The notes beneath the pieces are model-generated. The model made no database searches, was not told the DNA's origin, and was given only the letters and a program-made list of their open reading frames with translations. This document shows, piece by piece, positions 1-10,305 of a stretch of 64,000 nt of DNA; the stretch's first letter is position 1, and each line of letters starts with the position of its first letter. Both the position numbers and the translations under genes were made by a program. This DNA comes from Pseudomonas sp. R5-89-07. Its GTDB lineage: Bacteria > Pseudomonadota > Gammaproteobacteria > Pseudomonadales > Pseudomonadaceae. The stretch is from assembly GCF_003851685.1 (NCBI RefSeq), contig NZ_CP027727.1:310001-374000 (forward strand). The letters run 5' to 3'.

Positions 1-1059
1 GACGGTGGCGTGGTCCAGCAGCTTGCCGGTGGCGTCGACCACCGCGACCTTGCAACCGGTGCGCAGGCCCGGGTCCAGGCCCAGGGTCGCCCGTGGGCCG
101 GCCGGTGCAGCCAGCAACAGGTCATGCAGGTTGTGGGCGAACACGTTGATCGCTTCGGTTTCGGCGCCATCACGCAGCTCGCCGAGCAGGTCGGTTTCCA
201 GGTGGGTGTAGAGCTTGACCTTCCAGGTCCAGCGCACGACTTCACCGAGCCACTTGTCCGCAGGACGATTCTGATTCTGGATGCCGAATTGTTGACCGAT
301 CATGCCCTCGCACGGGTGCATGGTGCCTGGCAGCTCGTCACCGACTTTCAGCGCGGAGCTGAGAATGCCCTCGTTGCGGCCGCGGAAAATCGCCAGGGCG
401 CGGTGGGATGGCATGCTTTTGAGCGGTTCGTCGTGTTCGAAGTAATCGCGGAACTTGGCGCCTTCTTCCTCTTTGCCGGCGATCACGCGGGCGCTGAGGA
501 TGGCTTCCTGTTTCAAGTAGGTACGCAGCTTTTCGAGCAGGCTGGCGTTTTCCGCGAAGCGCTCCATCAGGATGTACTTGGCGCCTTCAAGGGCGGCCTT
601 GATATCGGCGACGCCTTTTTCTGCGTCGACAAAACGCGCGGCTTCGGTTTCCGGGTTCAGCGACGGGTCATTGAACAGGCCGTCGGCCAAGTCGCCCAGG
701 CCAGCTTCCAGGGCGATCTGGCCCTTTGTACGACGTTTCTGTTTATACGGCAGATAAAGGTCTTCGAGGCGGGTCTTGGTGTCGGCGAGCTTGATGTCGC
801 GTTCCAATTGCGGGGTCAACTTGCCCTGTTCTTCGATGCTGGCAAGGATGCTGATACGCCGCTCGTCGAGTTCTCGCAGGTAGCGCAGGCGTTCTTCCAG
901 GTGTCGCAGCTGGATATCGTCAAGGCTGCCTGTTACTTCTTTTCGGTAACGGGCGATGAAAGGCACCGTGGAGCCTTCATCCAGTAGCGCGACGGCCGCT
1001 TCGACCTGTTGTGGGCGTACACCGAGTTCCTCGGCGATGCGGCTGTTGATGCTGTCCAT
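1..1059 (-). CDS. tex: Tex, S1-domain transcription accessory protein (N-terminal part; gene runs off the window)
   Basis: The minus strand is open from an ATG at 1059 to the window edge and gives 353 residues starting [18 protein letters not shown]. The stretch [12 protein letters not shown] is the hallmark of the Tex N-terminal helical region. Tex is a nucleic-acid-binding protein of about 770 residues that affects transcription and RNA turnover, so the YqgF-like, helix-hairpin-helix and S1 parts lie outside the window. The 325-codon plus-strand frame over the same bases is its antisense shadow. It is transcribed divergently from ompR. Confidence 0.95.
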   Translation of the reverse strand, partial: MDSINSRIAEELGVRPQQVEAAVALLDEGSTVPFIARYRKEVTGSLDDIQLRHLEERLRYLRELDERRISILASIEEQGKLTPQLERDIKLADTKTRLEDLYLPYKQKRRTKGQIALEAGLGDLADGLFNDPSLNPETEAARFVDAEKGVADIKAALEGAKYILMERFAENASLLEKLRTYLKQEAILSARVIAGKEEEGAKFRDYFEHDEPLKSMPSHRALAIFRGRNEGILSSALKVGDELPGTMHPCEGMIGQQFGIQNQNRPADKWLGEVVRWTWKVKLYTHLETDLLGELRDGAETEAINVFAHNLHDLLLAAPAGPRATLGLDPGLRTGCKVAVVDATGKLLDHATV

Positions 1060-1415
1060 AAAACCACCTGAAATTCTGAAAAGCAGCTCGCACGCCCGGA
1101 AAACAAGGCCTTGCGAGGCTGGTTGAGCGGCCCGACTGGCGCCGCTGCCTGGGTCAAGAGGCAGCCTATTGACCCTCGAAATCGAAAAAACACGATAAGC
1201 CGGTAAAAAAAAGCCCGGCAGTAAACAGTAACGATCTGACGTTGCCCTGCACGAAGGCGCCGCATTATAACCAGCGTTCTGCCCTTGGGGGCTACTGCGC
1301 CAGAGGTTGTTGGGCGGGGCTTGGCTGGCGGTAGACGAAAAATCTGCTAACAATGCACACGGTGCGTATAACGGCAGCTAGGCCATAATGCGCGCCGAGA
1401 TAAGAGGAGCATCTA

Positions 1416-2156
1416 ATGAGCAGCACTGCACAAACTGCTGAAGGCGAAAAAATTCTCATCGTTGATGACGATCCGGGGCTGAGCAGCCTGCTGGAGCGCT
1501 TCTTCAACTCCAAAGGCTATCGGGCGCGCGCGGTGCCGAACACCGAGCAGATGGACCGCCTGCTGGGCCGTGAAGTGTTCAATCTGGTCGTGCTTGACCT
1601 GATGCTGCCCGGCGAAGACGGCCTGACCGCCTGCAAGCGTCTGCGCGGCGCGAACAACCAGATCCCGATCATCATGCTCACCGCCAAGGGCGATGAGCTG
1701 AGTCGCATCAAGGGCCTCGAACTGGGCGCTGATGACTACCTGGCCAAGCCGTTCAACCCTGACGAATTGATGGCGCGGGTCAAGGCCGTACTGCGTCGCC
1801 AGGCACCTTCGGTACCGGGCGCGCCGGGCAGCGAAGACGAAAGCGTGACCTTTGGCGACTACGAGTTGTCCCTGGCAACCCGCGAGCTCAAGCGTGGCGA
1901 CGAAGTGCACATGCTCACCACCGGCGAATTCGCAGTGCTCAAGGCCCTGGTGATGAATGCTCGCCAGCCGCTGACCCGCGACAAGCTGATGAACCTGGCC
2001 CGTGGCCGAGAATGGGACGCCCTGGAGCGCTCCATCGACGTGCAGATCTCCCGATTGCGCCGGATGATCGAGCCGGACCCGTCCAAGCCGCGGTATATCC
2101 AGACGGTGTGGGGTGTGGGTTATGTGTTTGTGCCGGATGGCACCGCAACCAAGTGA
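1416..2156 (+). CDS. ompR: OmpR, osmotic-stress response regulator
   Basis: The 246-residue product has a receiver domain with the acidic pair in ILIVDDDPG, the phospho-acceptor Asp in VVLDLMLPGEDG, and Lys in YLAKPFNPDELMARV. A C-terminal winged-helix DNA-binding domain ends in RYIQTVWGVGYVF. It acts in the cytoplasm and is phosphorylated by EnvZ, encoded 116 bp downstream. The start is preceded by a good Shine-Dalgarno sequence (AAGAGGAG). In pseudomonads the pair is a conserved osmo-responsive two-component system, but its targets cannot be read from this window. Confidence 0.95.
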   Translation: MSSTAQTAEGEKILIVDDDPGLSSLLERFFNSKGYRARAVPNTEQMDRLLGREVFNLVVLDLMLPGEDGLTACKRLRGANNQIPIIMLTAKGDELSRIKGLELGADDYLAKPFNPDELMARVKAVLRRQAPSVPGAPGSEDESVTFGDYELSLATRELKRGDEVHMLTTGEFAVLKALVMNARQPLTRDKLMNLARGREWDALERSIDVQISRLRRMIEPDPSKPRYIQTVWGVGYVFVPDGTATK

Positions 2157-2272
2157 CCGATGATTTGCAGGGGCGGGCATCCGGCGTTTGATTCCATGGG
2201 GATCGACGGGGTGTCCGGCGTCTGCAATTCTGCGAGCGCCGCTCGTTCCTGCAAGGTGTCTAGCTGTCTCCT

Positions 2273-3586
2273 ATGAAAACCCCGCTGTGGTTCCCGCAAA
2301 GTTTCTTCTCCCGCACCCTTTGGCTGGTGCTGATCGTCGTTCTGTTTTCGAAAGCCCTCACGCTGGTTTATCTGTTGATGAACGAGGACGTGCTGGTGGA
2401 TCGGCAGTACAGCCATGGTGTCGCCTTGACGTTGCGTGCCTACTGGGCCGTAGATCCCGAGAACCGTGAAAAGGTAGCCAAGGCCTCAACGCTGATCCGG
2501 GTTGATGGTGCCGGCGTGCCTGAGGGCGAGCAGCATTGGCCCTACAGTGAGATCTACCAGCGCCAGATGCAGGCGGAGCTGGGCGAGGACACCGAAGTGC
2601 GGCTGCGCATGCATGTTTCGCCTGCGCTGTGGGTGAGGGCGCCAAGTCTGGGCGATGCCTGGATCAAGGTTCCGCTGTATCCGCACCCGTTGCGCGGGCA
2701 GAAAATCTGGAACGTATTGGGCTGGTTCCTTGCCATCGGCCTGCTTTCGACGGCGTCGGCGTGGATCTTCGTGCGCCAGCTCAATCAGCCGCTCAAACGC
2801 CTGGTGTTCGCAGCCCGCCAGTTGGGCCAGGGCCGCAGTGTGCGCCTGCCGGTCAGCGATACGCCCAGTGAGATGACCGAGGTGTACGGCGCATTCAACC
2901 AGATGGCGGAGGATGTCGAGCAGGCCGGGCGCGAGCGCGAGCTGATGCTGGCGGGGGTGTCCCATGACCTGCGCACGCCGTTGACGCGCTTGCGCTTGTC
3001 CCTGGAGTTGATGGGCGACCATACCGACCTCACCGATGACATGGTGCGCGACATCGAGGATATGGACGCGATTCTCGACCAGTTCCTGGCGTTCATCCGT
3101 GACGGGCGTGATGAAGTCGTGGAGGAGGTAGACCTGACTGATCTGGTCCGTGAAGTGGTCGCGCCCTATAACCAGAGCGGCGAGCAGGTGCGCATGCGCC
3201 TGGAACCGATCCAGCCGTTTGCTTTACGCAGGGTGTCGATGAAGCGCCTGCTCAACAACCTGATCGGCAATGCTTTGCATCATGCCGGTTCGGATGTGGA
3301 AGTGGCGGCCTACGTGTCCGGCGACAGCGCTGCGCCCTATGTGGTGCTGAGCGTGATGGACCGTGGTACTGGTATCGACCCGGCTGAACTGGAAGCCATT
3401 TTCAACCCGTTCACCCGTGGCGACCGCGCCCGGGGCGGTAAAGGTACCGGTTTGGGGCTGGCGATCGTGCGGCGGATTGCGTCGATGCATGGCGGCAATG
3501 TTGAGCTGCGCAACCGTGAAGAGGGCGGCCTGGAAGCACGGGTGCGCTTGCCGCTCGGGTTGATGTTGCCCAGGGATGCGGTATAG
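2273..3586 (+). CDS. envZ: EnvZ, osmosensor histidine kinase
   Basis: This 437-residue inner-membrane kinase has a first membrane segment at about residues 15-36, a periplasmic segment, and a second membrane segment at about 145-165. A HAMP linker follows, then the H-box SHDLRTPLTRLRL with the phosphorylated His near residue 231. The N-box is NNLIGNALHHA and the G-box is GKGTGLGLAIV. It lies directly behind ompR in the same direction, the usual ompB arrangement. EnvZ phosphorylates and dephosphorylates OmpR. The length is normal for the family. Confidence 0.95.
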   Translation: MKTPLWFPQSFFSRTLWLVLIVVLFSKALTLVYLLMNEDVLVDRQYSHGVALTLRAYWAVDPENREKVAKASTLIRVDGAGVPEGEQHWPYSEIYQRQMQAELGEDTEVRLRMHVSPALWVRAPSLGDAWIKVPLYPHPLRGQKIWNVLGWFLAIGLLSTASAWIFVRQLNQPLKRLVFAARQLGQGRSVRLPVSDTPSEMTEVYGAFNQMAEDVEQAGRERELMLAGVSHDLRTPLTRLRLSLELMGDHTDLTDDMVRDIEDMDAILDQFLAFIRDGRDEVVEEVDLTDLVREVVAPYNQSGEQVRMRLEPIQPFALRRVSMKRLLNNLIGNALHHAGSDVEVAAYVSGDSAAPYVVLSVMDRGTGIDPAELEAIFNPFTRGDRARGGKGTGLGLAIVRRIASMHGGNVELRNREEGGLEARVRLPLGLMLPRDAV

Positions 3587-3591
3587 GAACA

Positions 3592-3680
3592 GCGGCAAGC
3601 TTCAAGCTTGAAGCCGCAAGAGAAAGGCAGGCAGCTTTTGCTCTTTCTTGCAGCTTATAGCTTGAAGCTGACAGCTGCGC
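3592..3680. repeat. AAGCTT-rich interspersed repeat between envZ and rimK
   Basis: The short gap between the convergent envZ and rimK genes is made of overlapping variants of CAAGCTTCAAGCTTG and AGCTTGAAGCTGACAGCTG. These can fold on either strand. Similar CAAGCTTCAAGCTGCAAGC tracts occur between genes in many fluorescent pseudomonads. It may help end transcription from both sides, but no clean U-tract terminator is visible. Confidence 0.5.
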
Positions 3681-3682
3681 CC

Positions 3683-4588
3683 CTAGCCCTTGCCCTTGGT
3701 GCGAGTCATGTTCGGCCCGCCATTCTTTTCCAGATGCTGAATGATGATTCCCGCCACATCCTTGCCGGTGGTGGTCTCGATCCCCTCCAGGCCCGGCGAT
3801 GAGTTCACCTCCATCACCAACGGCCCATGGTTGGAGCGCAGAATATCCACGCCGGCCACGGCCAGCCCCATGACCTTGGCCGCACGCAGTGCGGTCATGC
3901 GCTCCTCCGGGGTGATCTTGATCAGGCTGGCGCTGCCGCCACGGTGCAGGTTGGAGCGGAACTCACCCGGCTTGGCCTGGCGCTTCATCGCGGCAATGAC
4001 CTTGTCGCCCACCACGAAGCAGCGGATATCCGCACCGCCCGCTTCCTTGATGTACTCCTGCACCATGATGTTCTGCTTGAGGCCCATGAACGCCTCGATC
4101 ACCGACTCCGCTGCCGTTGCGGTTTCGCACAACACCACGCCGATGCCCTGGGTGCCTTCCAGCACCTTGATCACCAGCGGCGCGCCATTGACCATTTCGA
4201 TCAGGTCGGGGATGTCATCCGGGGAGTGGGCAAAGCCGGTGACTGGCAGGCCAATACCCCGGCGCGACAGCAGCTGCAGGGAGCGCAGCTTGTCTCGCGA
4301 GCGTGCGATGGCCACGGATTCGTTCAGCGGGAAGACCCCCATCATCTCGAACTGGCGCAGCACCGCGCAGCCGTAGAACGTCACCGAGGCGCCGATGCGC
4401 GGGATCACCGCATCAAAACCTTCCAACGGCTTGCCACGGTAGTGGATCTGCGGCTTGTGGCTGGCAATATTCATATAGGCCCGCAACGTATCGATCACCA
4501 CCATTTCATGGCCACGCTCAGTGCCGGCCTCGACCAGGCGACGGGTGGAATACAGACGCGGGTTTCGCGACAGCACAGCAATCTTCAT
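3683..4588 (-). CDS. rimK: RimK, ribosomal protein S6 glutamate ligase
   Basis: This 301-residue ATP-grasp ligase starts [21 protein letters not shown]. It carries the ATP-grasp stretches [15 protein letters not shown] and [14 protein letters not shown]. RimK adds glutamate residues to the C-terminus of ribosomal protein S6 and so changes the proteome. Its start overlaps the end of rimB by four bases (ATGA), so the two are probably translationally coupled. In P. fluorescens the rimABK genes link c-di-GMP, S6 modification and plant colonisation, as reported by Little and colleagues. Confidence 0.95.
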   Translation of the reverse strand: MKIAVLSRNPRLYSTRRLVEAGTERGHEMVVIDTLRAYMNIASHKPQIHYRGKPLEGFDAVIPRIGASVTFYGCAVLRQFEMMGVFPLNESVAIARSRDKLRSLQLLSRRGIGLPVTGFAHSPDDIPDLIEMVNGAPLVIKVLEGTQGIGVVLCETATAAESVIEAFMGLKQNIMVQEYIKEAGGADIRCFVVGDKVIAAMKRQAKPGEFRSNLHRGGSASLIKITPEERMTALRAAKVMGLAVAGVDILRSNHGPLVMEVNSSPGLEGIETTTGKDVAGIIIQHLEKNGGPNMTRTKGKG

Positions 4589-5067
4589 GCAGCACCTGGG
4601 GCAGAAATAGTGGAGACCGGGAACACCGGCTTGTCTTGAACGTACTTGACGCCTGGGCTGACCACCAACTGGCCGTCAACCAGCGCCTTGGAGCCCAGCA
4701 GCAGGCGATAGCGCATGGCTTTGCGGCAAGCGAGGGTGAATTCCACCCGCCATACCCGATCACCCAGCGCCAGGGTGGTGCTGATCACATAGCGCACCTG
4801 CGCATGGCCGTTGGAGCTCTTGATGGTTTTCATCGTTACCAGGGGCGCTTCGCAGCGGCGGTGGCGCAGTTGCACCACGCTGCCCAGGTGCGCGGTAAAC
4901 CGCACCCACTTCTCGCCATCACGCTCGAACGGCTCGATGTCGGTGGCGTGCAAGCTCGAGGTGCTGGCACCGGTGTCGATCTTGGCGCGCAGGCCAGCCA
5001 CTCCCAAGTCGGGAAGCGCCACCCATTCACGCAGACCCACAACGGTCAAATGGTCAAATGTCTTCAA
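4585..5067 (-). CDS. rimB: RimB, retropepsin-like protease acting with RimK
   Basis: The 160-residue protein starts [22 protein letters not shown]. Its motif [14 protein letters not shown] carries the D-T-G-A core of the retropepsin-like 'ATP-dependent zinc protease' family (DUF785). It sits between rimA and rimK and overlaps rimK by four bases. Published work on the P. fluorescens rim operon assigns RimB a regulatory role on RimK activity. That role is taken from the family literature; the sequence itself supports the fold and the operon position. Confidence 0.88.
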   Translation of the reverse strand: MKTFDHLTVVGLREWVALPDLGVAGLRAKIDTGASTSSLHATDIEPFERDGEKWVRFTAHLGSVVQLRHRRCEAPLVTMKTIKSSNGHAQVRYVISTTLALGDRVWRVEFTLACRKAMRYRLLLGSKALVDGQLVVSPGVKYVQDKPVFPVSTISAPGAA

Positions 5068-5079
5068 TATGGGTACCGG

Positions 5080-5859
5080 TCAATGTGCCCAGGCGTGAGG
5101 GGAAACCTTGGCCAGGGCATTGAATGCAGGCTTGGCGAACCAGTAACCCTGCATCAGAAATATTCCACAGTCGGAGAGGAAATCCCGCTCGCCGGCACTT
5201 TCGATGCCCTCGGCGATGACAGTAACCCCCAACTGCTCACAGATTGTGACAACCCCCCGGACGATCACCTGTCGGACACGGTCTTGATCGACATCGCGAA
5301 TCAGCGCCATGTCGAGTTTGATCAGATCAGGTTGGAAATCGGCCAGCAGATTCAGCCCCGAATAGCCCGCGCCGAAATCGTCGATGGCGGTCTTGAAGCC
5401 GAAGTCGCGGTATTCACGCAGAATATTCGTCAAATGGCGATAGTTATCTACGTGCTCGCTTTCCAGGGTCTCGAAAATCAGGCGATCCAGCGGAAAGTTG
5501 TGCGCGCGGGCCGCTTCCAGGGTGCTGCGGATACACAGTTCCGGACGGTATACCGCGTTGGGCATGAAGTTGATGGACAGGTGAGTCTGCATGCCCAGGG
5601 CGGCAGCGCCGGCAATTGCCTGGGTGCGGCAGCGCTGGTCGAAGCGGTAGCGATTGGTTGCGTTGACGTTGGCCAGCACTGACAACGCGCCTTCACCCTG
5701 GGTGCCGCGCACCAAGGCTTCGTTGGCGAATATCGATTGGTCGCGCAGGTCTACGATAGGCTGGTAGGCGAAAGCAAAATCGAACCCAAGAGGCTCGCTT
5801 TGCTGGCAACCCACGCAACGCTGGTTGGGCGAGGTGAGTGAAAGGGGAAAGTCGGTCAC
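5080..5859 (-). CDS. rimA: RimA, EAL-domain c-di-GMP phosphodiesterase
   Basis: This 259-residue cytoplasmic protein is a stand-alone EAL domain with no membrane segment. Visible motifs are FANEALVRG (the EAL signature), FETLESEHV, IDDFGAGYSGL and LIKLDMALIRDV. It is the first gene of the minus-strand rim operon, and its stop lies 12 bp before the rimB start. c-di-GMP hydrolysis by RimA is thought to tune RimK. An N-terminal RCVGCQQSE segment precedes the EAL fold. Confidence 0.92.
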   Translation of the reverse strand: MTDFPLSLTSPNQRCVGCQQSEPLGFDFAFAYQPIVDLRDQSIFANEALVRGTQGEGALSVLANVNATNRYRFDQRCRTQAIAGAAALGMQTHLSINFMPNAVYRPELCIRSTLEAARAHNFPLDRLIFETLESEHVDNYRHLTNILREYRDFGFKTAIDDFGAGYSGLNLLADFQPDLIKLDMALIRDVDQDRVRQVIVRGVVTICEQLGVTVIAEGIESAGERDFLSDCGIFLMQGYWFAKPAFNALAKVSPHAWAH

Positions 5860-5975
5860 GGCGTATCCTCGCGAAAACAGAGTGCTACCTGGCGTATCTT
5901 AGGTGAGCCTTGGGGTTTATGCGTCGAAGCGCATCAACAGTAAGGTTGCGACATTTTTCAGAGCGAGGAATTCAA

Positions 5976-6383
5976 GTGGCTCAAAAACACGAAGAGGAAG
6001 AAAAGGTCCGTTTGGACAAGTGGTTGTGGGCCGCGCGGTTCTACAAAACCCGTGCCCTGGCCAAAGCCGCCATTGAGAGCGGCAAAGTGCACCATCGCGG
6101 TGAGCGCTGCAAGCCGGGGAAGGAGCCGCGTGTCGGCGACGAGTTTCAGATTCGTACAGGGTTCGATGAAAAGACCGTCGTGGTTCAAGCGCTTTCTGCC
6201 GTACGCCGTGGTGCGCCTGAAGCGCAGACGCTGTATGCGGAGACCGAAGCCAGCATTGCCAAGCGCGAGAACGCGGCGGCGATGCGCAAGGCGGGGGCTT
6301 CGGGTTTGACCACCGACGGCAAGCCGAGCAAGAAGCAGCGGCGTGATTTGTTCAAGTTTCGCGGCAGTGGCAATGACGATTGA
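5976..6383 (+). CDS. hslR: Hsp15, ribosome-associated heat-shock RNA-binding protein
   Basis: I place the start at GTG 5976 because a GAGCGAGGA ribosome-binding site lies just upstream and the product (MAQKHEEEEKVRLDKWL, 135 aa) matches the Hsp15 length. An upstream in-frame ATG would only add an unlikely basic leader. The S4 RNA-binding domain covers RLDKWLWAARFYKTRALA. Hsp15 binds free 50S subunits that carry a stalled nascent chain and frees the peptidyl-tRNA. The C-terminus is lysine- and arginine-rich, as usual. Confidence 0.92.
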   Translation: MAQKHEEEEKVRLDKWLWAARFYKTRALAKAAIESGKVHHRGERCKPGKEPRVGDEFQIRTGFDEKTVVVQALSAVRRGAPEAQTLYAETEASIAKRENAAAMRKAGASGLTTDGKPSKKQRRDLFKFRGSGNDD

Positions 6384-6415
6384 TTACGCCAGTCTCCAGT
6401 ACAAAGAAGATCAAA

Positions 6416-6507
6416 ATGTGGGAGGGGGTTTGCCCCCGATAGCGCTGGATCAGTCAGCTTATATGTAGCTGACTTACCGCAATCGGGAGCAAGCCCCCCC
6501 CCACATT
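6416..6507. repeat. REPIN (paired inverted REP elements)
   Basis: ATGTGGGAGGGGGTTTGCCC at the left edge and its near inverse at the right edge form a long imperfect palindrome. The middle carries a second small inverted pair (TCAGCT / AGCTGA). This is the group-I REPIN of the P. fluorescens group. It lies between the convergent hslR and PAP2-family genes. Confidence 0.9.
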
Positions 6508-6519
6508 TAGCCTGCGGTG

Positions 6520-7323
6520 TTAAGGGTTTGTGCGCATCACACTCAGTCGCCCGATTACCGGCAATCTGCCGAGCAACCCGAAGACCGGCGCTGTTACTCG
6601 CAACAGCAACCCCGACACCTTCGCCGCAAACGGTGTGTAATAACCCCAGCCCAATGCCAACAGCGCCAGCAAGACCCCGCCGATGTAATCGTCCTGCCCC
6701 CAATGCGCGCCTGCTACCAGGCGCGGCATCATGAACAGCAGCGCCAGGCCCCAAATCACCAGCGCCTGGCCGATGCGCTTGGTGAAGACGGTCATGAACA
6801 TCGCCCAGATCAACAAAACCGAAGCATGATCACCAGGGAAGCTCTGGCTCGAACGGTCTTTCAATTCCCAGGTTTTCTCCAGCCCAGGGAAAAAATCACT
6901 CATCTGAACCGCGCCACCGATCACCATGGACGGGCTGCTGTGCTGCCAACCCATCTGCGCCGCGAGCTTGGAAAACAGCATGCGGATAAACAGCAGCAAC
7001 AGGAGAATGCCGAGGAAGCCAAAAAACGCCTGGCGCACCTGCACGGCCTTGAAGACCCAGTCGCCGCGTATCAACAGTGCCAGCAGAATTATCCCGACAA
7101 CGGCATCAAACGGCCGCAGGCTCGCCACGGCCCATACATGCAACCAGGTGGAGCTGCTCGCCAGCGGGTCATTGAGCAGATGGAACAGCCACTCGTCGAA
7201 AATCACACACAGCATCTGGCCCGTGGGCCACAGCCAAAAACACAGCAGCCCGATGGCGAGTAGATTGCAAAGAGCCCATCGCCGGAGGTTCCAGTTCGCT
7301 TGGAACAAACCCGGATTGTTCAT
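6520..7323 (-). CDS. LpxT-like PAP2-family membrane phosphotransferase/phosphatase
   Basis: The 267-residue integral membrane protein has several hydrophobic segments. The PAP2 catalytic motifs are recognisable as SFPGDHAS (the PSGH variant also seen in LpxT) and PRLVAGAHWGQDD (SRxxxxxHxxxD). Segment order and motif spacing resemble E. coli LpxT (YeiU), which transfers phosphate from undecaprenyl diphosphate to lipid A on the periplasmic face. A lipid-phosphate phosphatase is the alternative. It starts behind a GAGGAAC ribosome-binding site and is monocistronic. Confidence 0.75.
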   Translation of the reverse strand: MNNPGLFQANWNLRRWALCNLLAIGLLCFWLWPTGQMLCVIFDEWLFHLLNDPLASSSTWLHVWAVASLRPFDAVVGIILLALLIRGDWVFKAVQVRQAFFGFLGILLLLLFIRMLFSKLAAQMGWQHSSPSMVIGGAVQMSDFFPGLEKTWELKDRSSQSFPGDHASVLLIWAMFMTVFTKRIGQALVIWGLALLFMMPRLVAGAHWGQDDYIGGVLLALLALGWGYYTPFAAKVSGLLLRVTAPVFGLLGRLPVIGRLSVMRTNP

Positions 7324-7445
7324 AAACTGTTCCTCATCGCTCTATTAACTCCTTGTTTCAGGAGAAACCGCACCAATATGGTGCTAAAGCGTTTAATTTT
7401 ATAAACGTTGTAATCATTTTGTCATCACTTCAGATACCCAGACCT

Positions 7446-8348
7446 ATGACTGATCTACCGGATACCGACTTCACCCAACGCTTTATCTTTGACGAGAACG
7501 ACGCCCGCGGCGAACTGGTTTCGTTGGAGCTCAGCTATGCCGAAGTCCTGGCCAAACACGCGTATCCAGAGCCGGTCGCGCAATTGCTCGGTGAGTTGAT
7601 GGCGGCGGCTGCGCTGCTGGTGGGCACGATGAAATTCGATGGCTTGCTGATCCTGCAGGCGCGTTCCGAAGGTCCGATCCCGATGCTGATGATCGAGTGT
7701 TCCAGCGAGCGTGAAATTCGTGGCCTGGCCCGTTATGACGTCGAGCGGATTACACCGGACGCCACATTTTCCGAGCTGATGGCCGATGGCGTGTTGGCGA
7801 TTACCGTTGACCCCACTGAGGGCCAGCGCTACCAGGGTATCGTTGACCTCGACGGTGAGACCTTGGCGGACTGCTTTACCAACTATTTCGTAATGTCCCA
7901 GCAAGTCGGCACCAAGTTCTGGCTCAATGCTGACGGCAAGCGCGCGCGCGGCCTGTTGTTGCAGCAATTGCCGGCCGACCGAATCAAGGATGAGGATGAA
8001 CGCACTGATAGCTGGCGCAAGCTGACCGCCCTGGCTGGCACCTTGACCGCTGAAGAATTGCTGGCCCTGAACAACGAGACCATTTTGCACCGCTTGTACC
8101 ACGAAGAAGCCGTGCGCCTGTTCGACGAACAGTCCCTGCGCTTCAATTGCAGCTGCTCCCGCGAGCGCTCAGCTAACGCCCTGGTGAGCCTGGGCCTGGA
8201 GGATGCGCAAAATCTGGTGGTGGAACACGGCGGTCATATCGAGATCGATTGCCAGTTCTGTAACGAGCGTTATCTGTTCGATGCTGCCGATGTCGCTCAA
8301 TTATTCGCCGGCGCAGGCATTGACACCCCTTCCGACACCCGCCACTAA
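7446..8348 (+). CDS. hslO: Hsp33, redox-regulated holdase chaperone
   Basis: From ATG 7446 the product is 300 residues ([16 protein letters not shown]), the normal Hsp33 length; upstream in-frame codons would add an unlikely leader. The C-terminal redox switch has the four zinc-binding cysteines in FNCSCSRE and DCQFCNERY (C-x-C and C-x2-C). Under oxidative stress the zinc is lost, disulfides form, and the dimer holds unfolding proteins in the cytoplasm. It lies 180 bp upstream of pckA in the same direction. Confidence 0.95.
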   Translation: MTDLPDTDFTQRFIFDENDARGELVSLELSYAEVLAKHAYPEPVAQLLGELMAAAALLVGTMKFDGLLILQARSEGPIPMLMIECSSEREIRGLARYDVERITPDATFSELMADGVLAITVDPTEGQRYQGIVDLDGETLADCFTNYFVMSQQVGTKFWLNADGKRARGLLLQQLPADRIKDEDERTDSWRKLTALAGTLTAEELLALNNETILHRLYHEEAVRLFDEQSLRFNCSCSRERSANALVSLGLEDAQNLVVEHGGHIEIDCQFCNERYLFDAADVAQLFAGAGIDTPSDTRH

Positions 8349-8527
8349 AACGTTTAAGCACAGGTAAATCACCTGACAAATGCCGAGATAGCGCTGTTCT
8401 GACGGGAGGGCCCTACTCTTTTTGGGCTTTTCTGGCATAATCCGGGCCACTTTTTTCGCGGTAGTAGTGCGCAACTTTCTACTACAAAACGTTTGGAGCA
8501 CTCGGCCATAGGCCGACGGGGAACCTC

Positions 8528-10069
8528 ATGACGCAAGCCAATAACGCCGTATACACCGATCTGAGTGTTGACGATCTGGTCAAAGAAGCCCTGCAGCGCG
8601 GTGAAGGCGTGCTTGCCGATACTGGCGCGCTGGTCGTAGAAACCGGTCACCGCACCGGTCGTTCGCCGGTCGATCGTTTCATCGTTGAAGAGCCGACCAC
8701 CCAGGCCGCAATCGCCTGGGGCCCGATCAACCGCAAGTTCCCGGCCGACAAGTTCGATGCCCTCTGGGCTCGCGTCGAGGCTTTCAACAACGCGCAGGAA
8801 CACTTCGTTTCCCACGTTCACGTAGGGGCTGCCGAAGACCACTACCTGGCCGTGAAAATGACCACCCAGACTGCCTGGCAGAACCTGTTCGGTCGTTGCC
8901 TGTTCATCAACCCGGCCCAGTACAACCCGGCCGGTCGTGAAGAGTGGCAAGTGCTCAACGTGGCCAACTTCGAGTGCGTGCCAGAGCGTGACGGCACCAA
9001 CTCCGACGGTTGCGTGATCCTCAACTTCGCCCAGAAAAAAGTGCTGATCGCCGGCATGCGTTACGCCGGTGAAATGAAGAAAGCCATGTTCTCGGTGCAG
9101 AACTTCCTGCTGCCGGCCGCCGACGTGTTGCCGATGCACTGCGCCGCCAACATTGGTGAAGCAGGCGATGTAACCCTGTTCTTCGGCCTGTCCGGCACCG
9201 GCAAGACCACCCTGTCCGCCGACGAAAGCCGTTACCTGATCGGTGACGACGAGCACGGTTGGGGCGAAGGCGTGGTGTTCAATATCGAAGGCGGTTGCTA
9301 TGCCAAGTGCATCGACCTGTCCGAGAAGAACGAGCCGGTTATCTGGAAAGCCATCAAGCACGGCGCCGTGCTGGAAAACGTCGTTATCGACGAGGCCAAG
9401 CATGCCGACTACGCCGATGTCAGCCTGACCCAGAACAGCCGCGCCGCCTACCCGCTGGAGCACGTCGCCAAACGTTCCGAGAAGAACCTGGGCGGCGAAC
9501 CCAACGCGGTGATCTTCCTGACCTGCGACCTGACCGGCGTACTGCCGCCCGTGTCGATCCTCAGCGAAGAACAAGCGGCCTACCACTTCCTGTCCGGCTA
9601 CACCGCCCTGGTGGGTTCGACCGAAATGGGCTCGGGCAGCGGCATCAAGTCGACCTTCTCCACCTGCTTCGGCGCACCGTTCTTCCCGCGCCCTGCCGGT
9701 GAATACGCTGAGCTGTTGATCAAGCGCATCCGCGGCTTCGGCTCCAAGGTTTACCTGGTCAACACCGGCTGGACCGGCGGCGGCTACGGCGTCGGCAAAC
9801 GCTTCAACATTCCGACCACTCGCGGCGTGATCGCAGCGATCCAGAGCGGCGCGTTGATCGGTGCCGAAACCGAACACCTGGACACCATCAACCTCGACGT
9901 GCCATTGGCTGTACCGGGCGTTGAGACCGGCCTGTTGAACCCACGTAACACCTGGGCTGACAAGGCTGCCTACGATGAAGCGGCGAAGGCGTTGGCCGGG
10001 CTGTTCATCGAGAACTTCAAGAAGTTTGAAGTGAGCGATGCGATCAAGGCTGCGGGTCCTAAGTTGTAA
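8528..10069 (+). CDS. pckA: Phosphoenolpyruvate carboxykinase (ATP)
   Basis: This 513-residue enzyme of gluconeogenesis converts oxaloacetate plus ATP to PEP, CO2 and ADP. The kinase-type P-loop is [15 protein letters not shown] and the following metal site is [12 protein letters not shown]. Other PckA motifs are [14 protein letters not shown] and [14 protein letters not shown]. The leader from 8349 is long and holds inverted repeats (GTAGTAG 8461 / CTACTAC 8479, and CGGCC / GGCCG near 8504), so mRNA-level control is possible. A strong terminator follows the gene. Confidence 0.97.
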   Translation: MTQANNAVYTDLSVDDLVKEALQRGEGVLADTGALVVETGHRTGRSPVDRFIVEEPTTQAAIAWGPINRKFPADKFDALWARVEAFNNAQEHFVSHVHVGAAEDHYLAVKMTTQTAWQNLFGRCLFINPAQYNPAGREEWQVLNVANFECVPERDGTNSDGCVILNFAQKKVLIAGMRYAGEMKKAMFSVQNFLLPAADVLPMHCAANIGEAGDVTLFFGLSGTGKTTLSADESRYLIGDDEHGWGEGVVFNIEGGCYAKCIDLSEKNEPVIWKAIKHGAVLENVVIDEAKHADYADVSLTQNSRAAYPLEHVAKRSEKNLGGEPNAVIFLTCDLTGVLPPVSILSEEQAAYHFLSGYTALVGSTEMGSGSGIKSTFSTCFGAPFFPRPAGEYAELLIKRIRGFGSKVYLVNTGWTGGGYGVGKRFNIPTTRGVIAAIQSGALIGAETEHLDTINLDVPLAVPGVETGLLNPRNTWADKAAYDEAAKALAGLFIENFKKFEVSDAIKAAGPKL

Positions 10070-10085
10070 GATTCAATTGCAGTGA

Positions 10086-10114
10086 AAAAGCCGCCTCCAG
10101 TAGGCGGCTTTTTT
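10086..10114 (+). terminator. Rho-independent terminator of pckA
   Basis: AAGCCGCC and GGCGGCTT form an eight-base-pair stem with a seven-base loop, followed by a run of T. It starts 17 bp after the pckA stop. Confidence 0.9.
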
Positions 10115-10192
10115 GTGTGCGGTGTCCGGCTTTGCTCAGGGTGAAAACCATGGACAGCCCGTTATACAGCTCGCCGGATTTGCGCAGAGCTA

Positions 10193-10285
10193 ATGTGGGA
10201 GGGGGCTTGCCCCCGATTGCGGTTTTAAGGCCAAAAATTCGCTGGCTGACACACTGCTATCGGGGACAAGCCCCCTCCCACATTT
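10193..10285. repeat. REPIN
   Basis: This is a group-I REPIN with ATGTGGGAGGGGGCTTGCCC on the left and GCCCCCTCCCACAT on the right. It lies between the convergent pckA and DUF1493 genes. Confidence 0.92.
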
Positions 10286-10305
10286 GAACCTCAGCGTTCT
10301 TCAGG

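Noticed and set aside
10..987. A 325-codon plus-strand frame at the left edge
   Set aside because: It is antisense to tex. The minus strand translates to a clear Tex N-terminus with the [12 protein letters not shown] motif.
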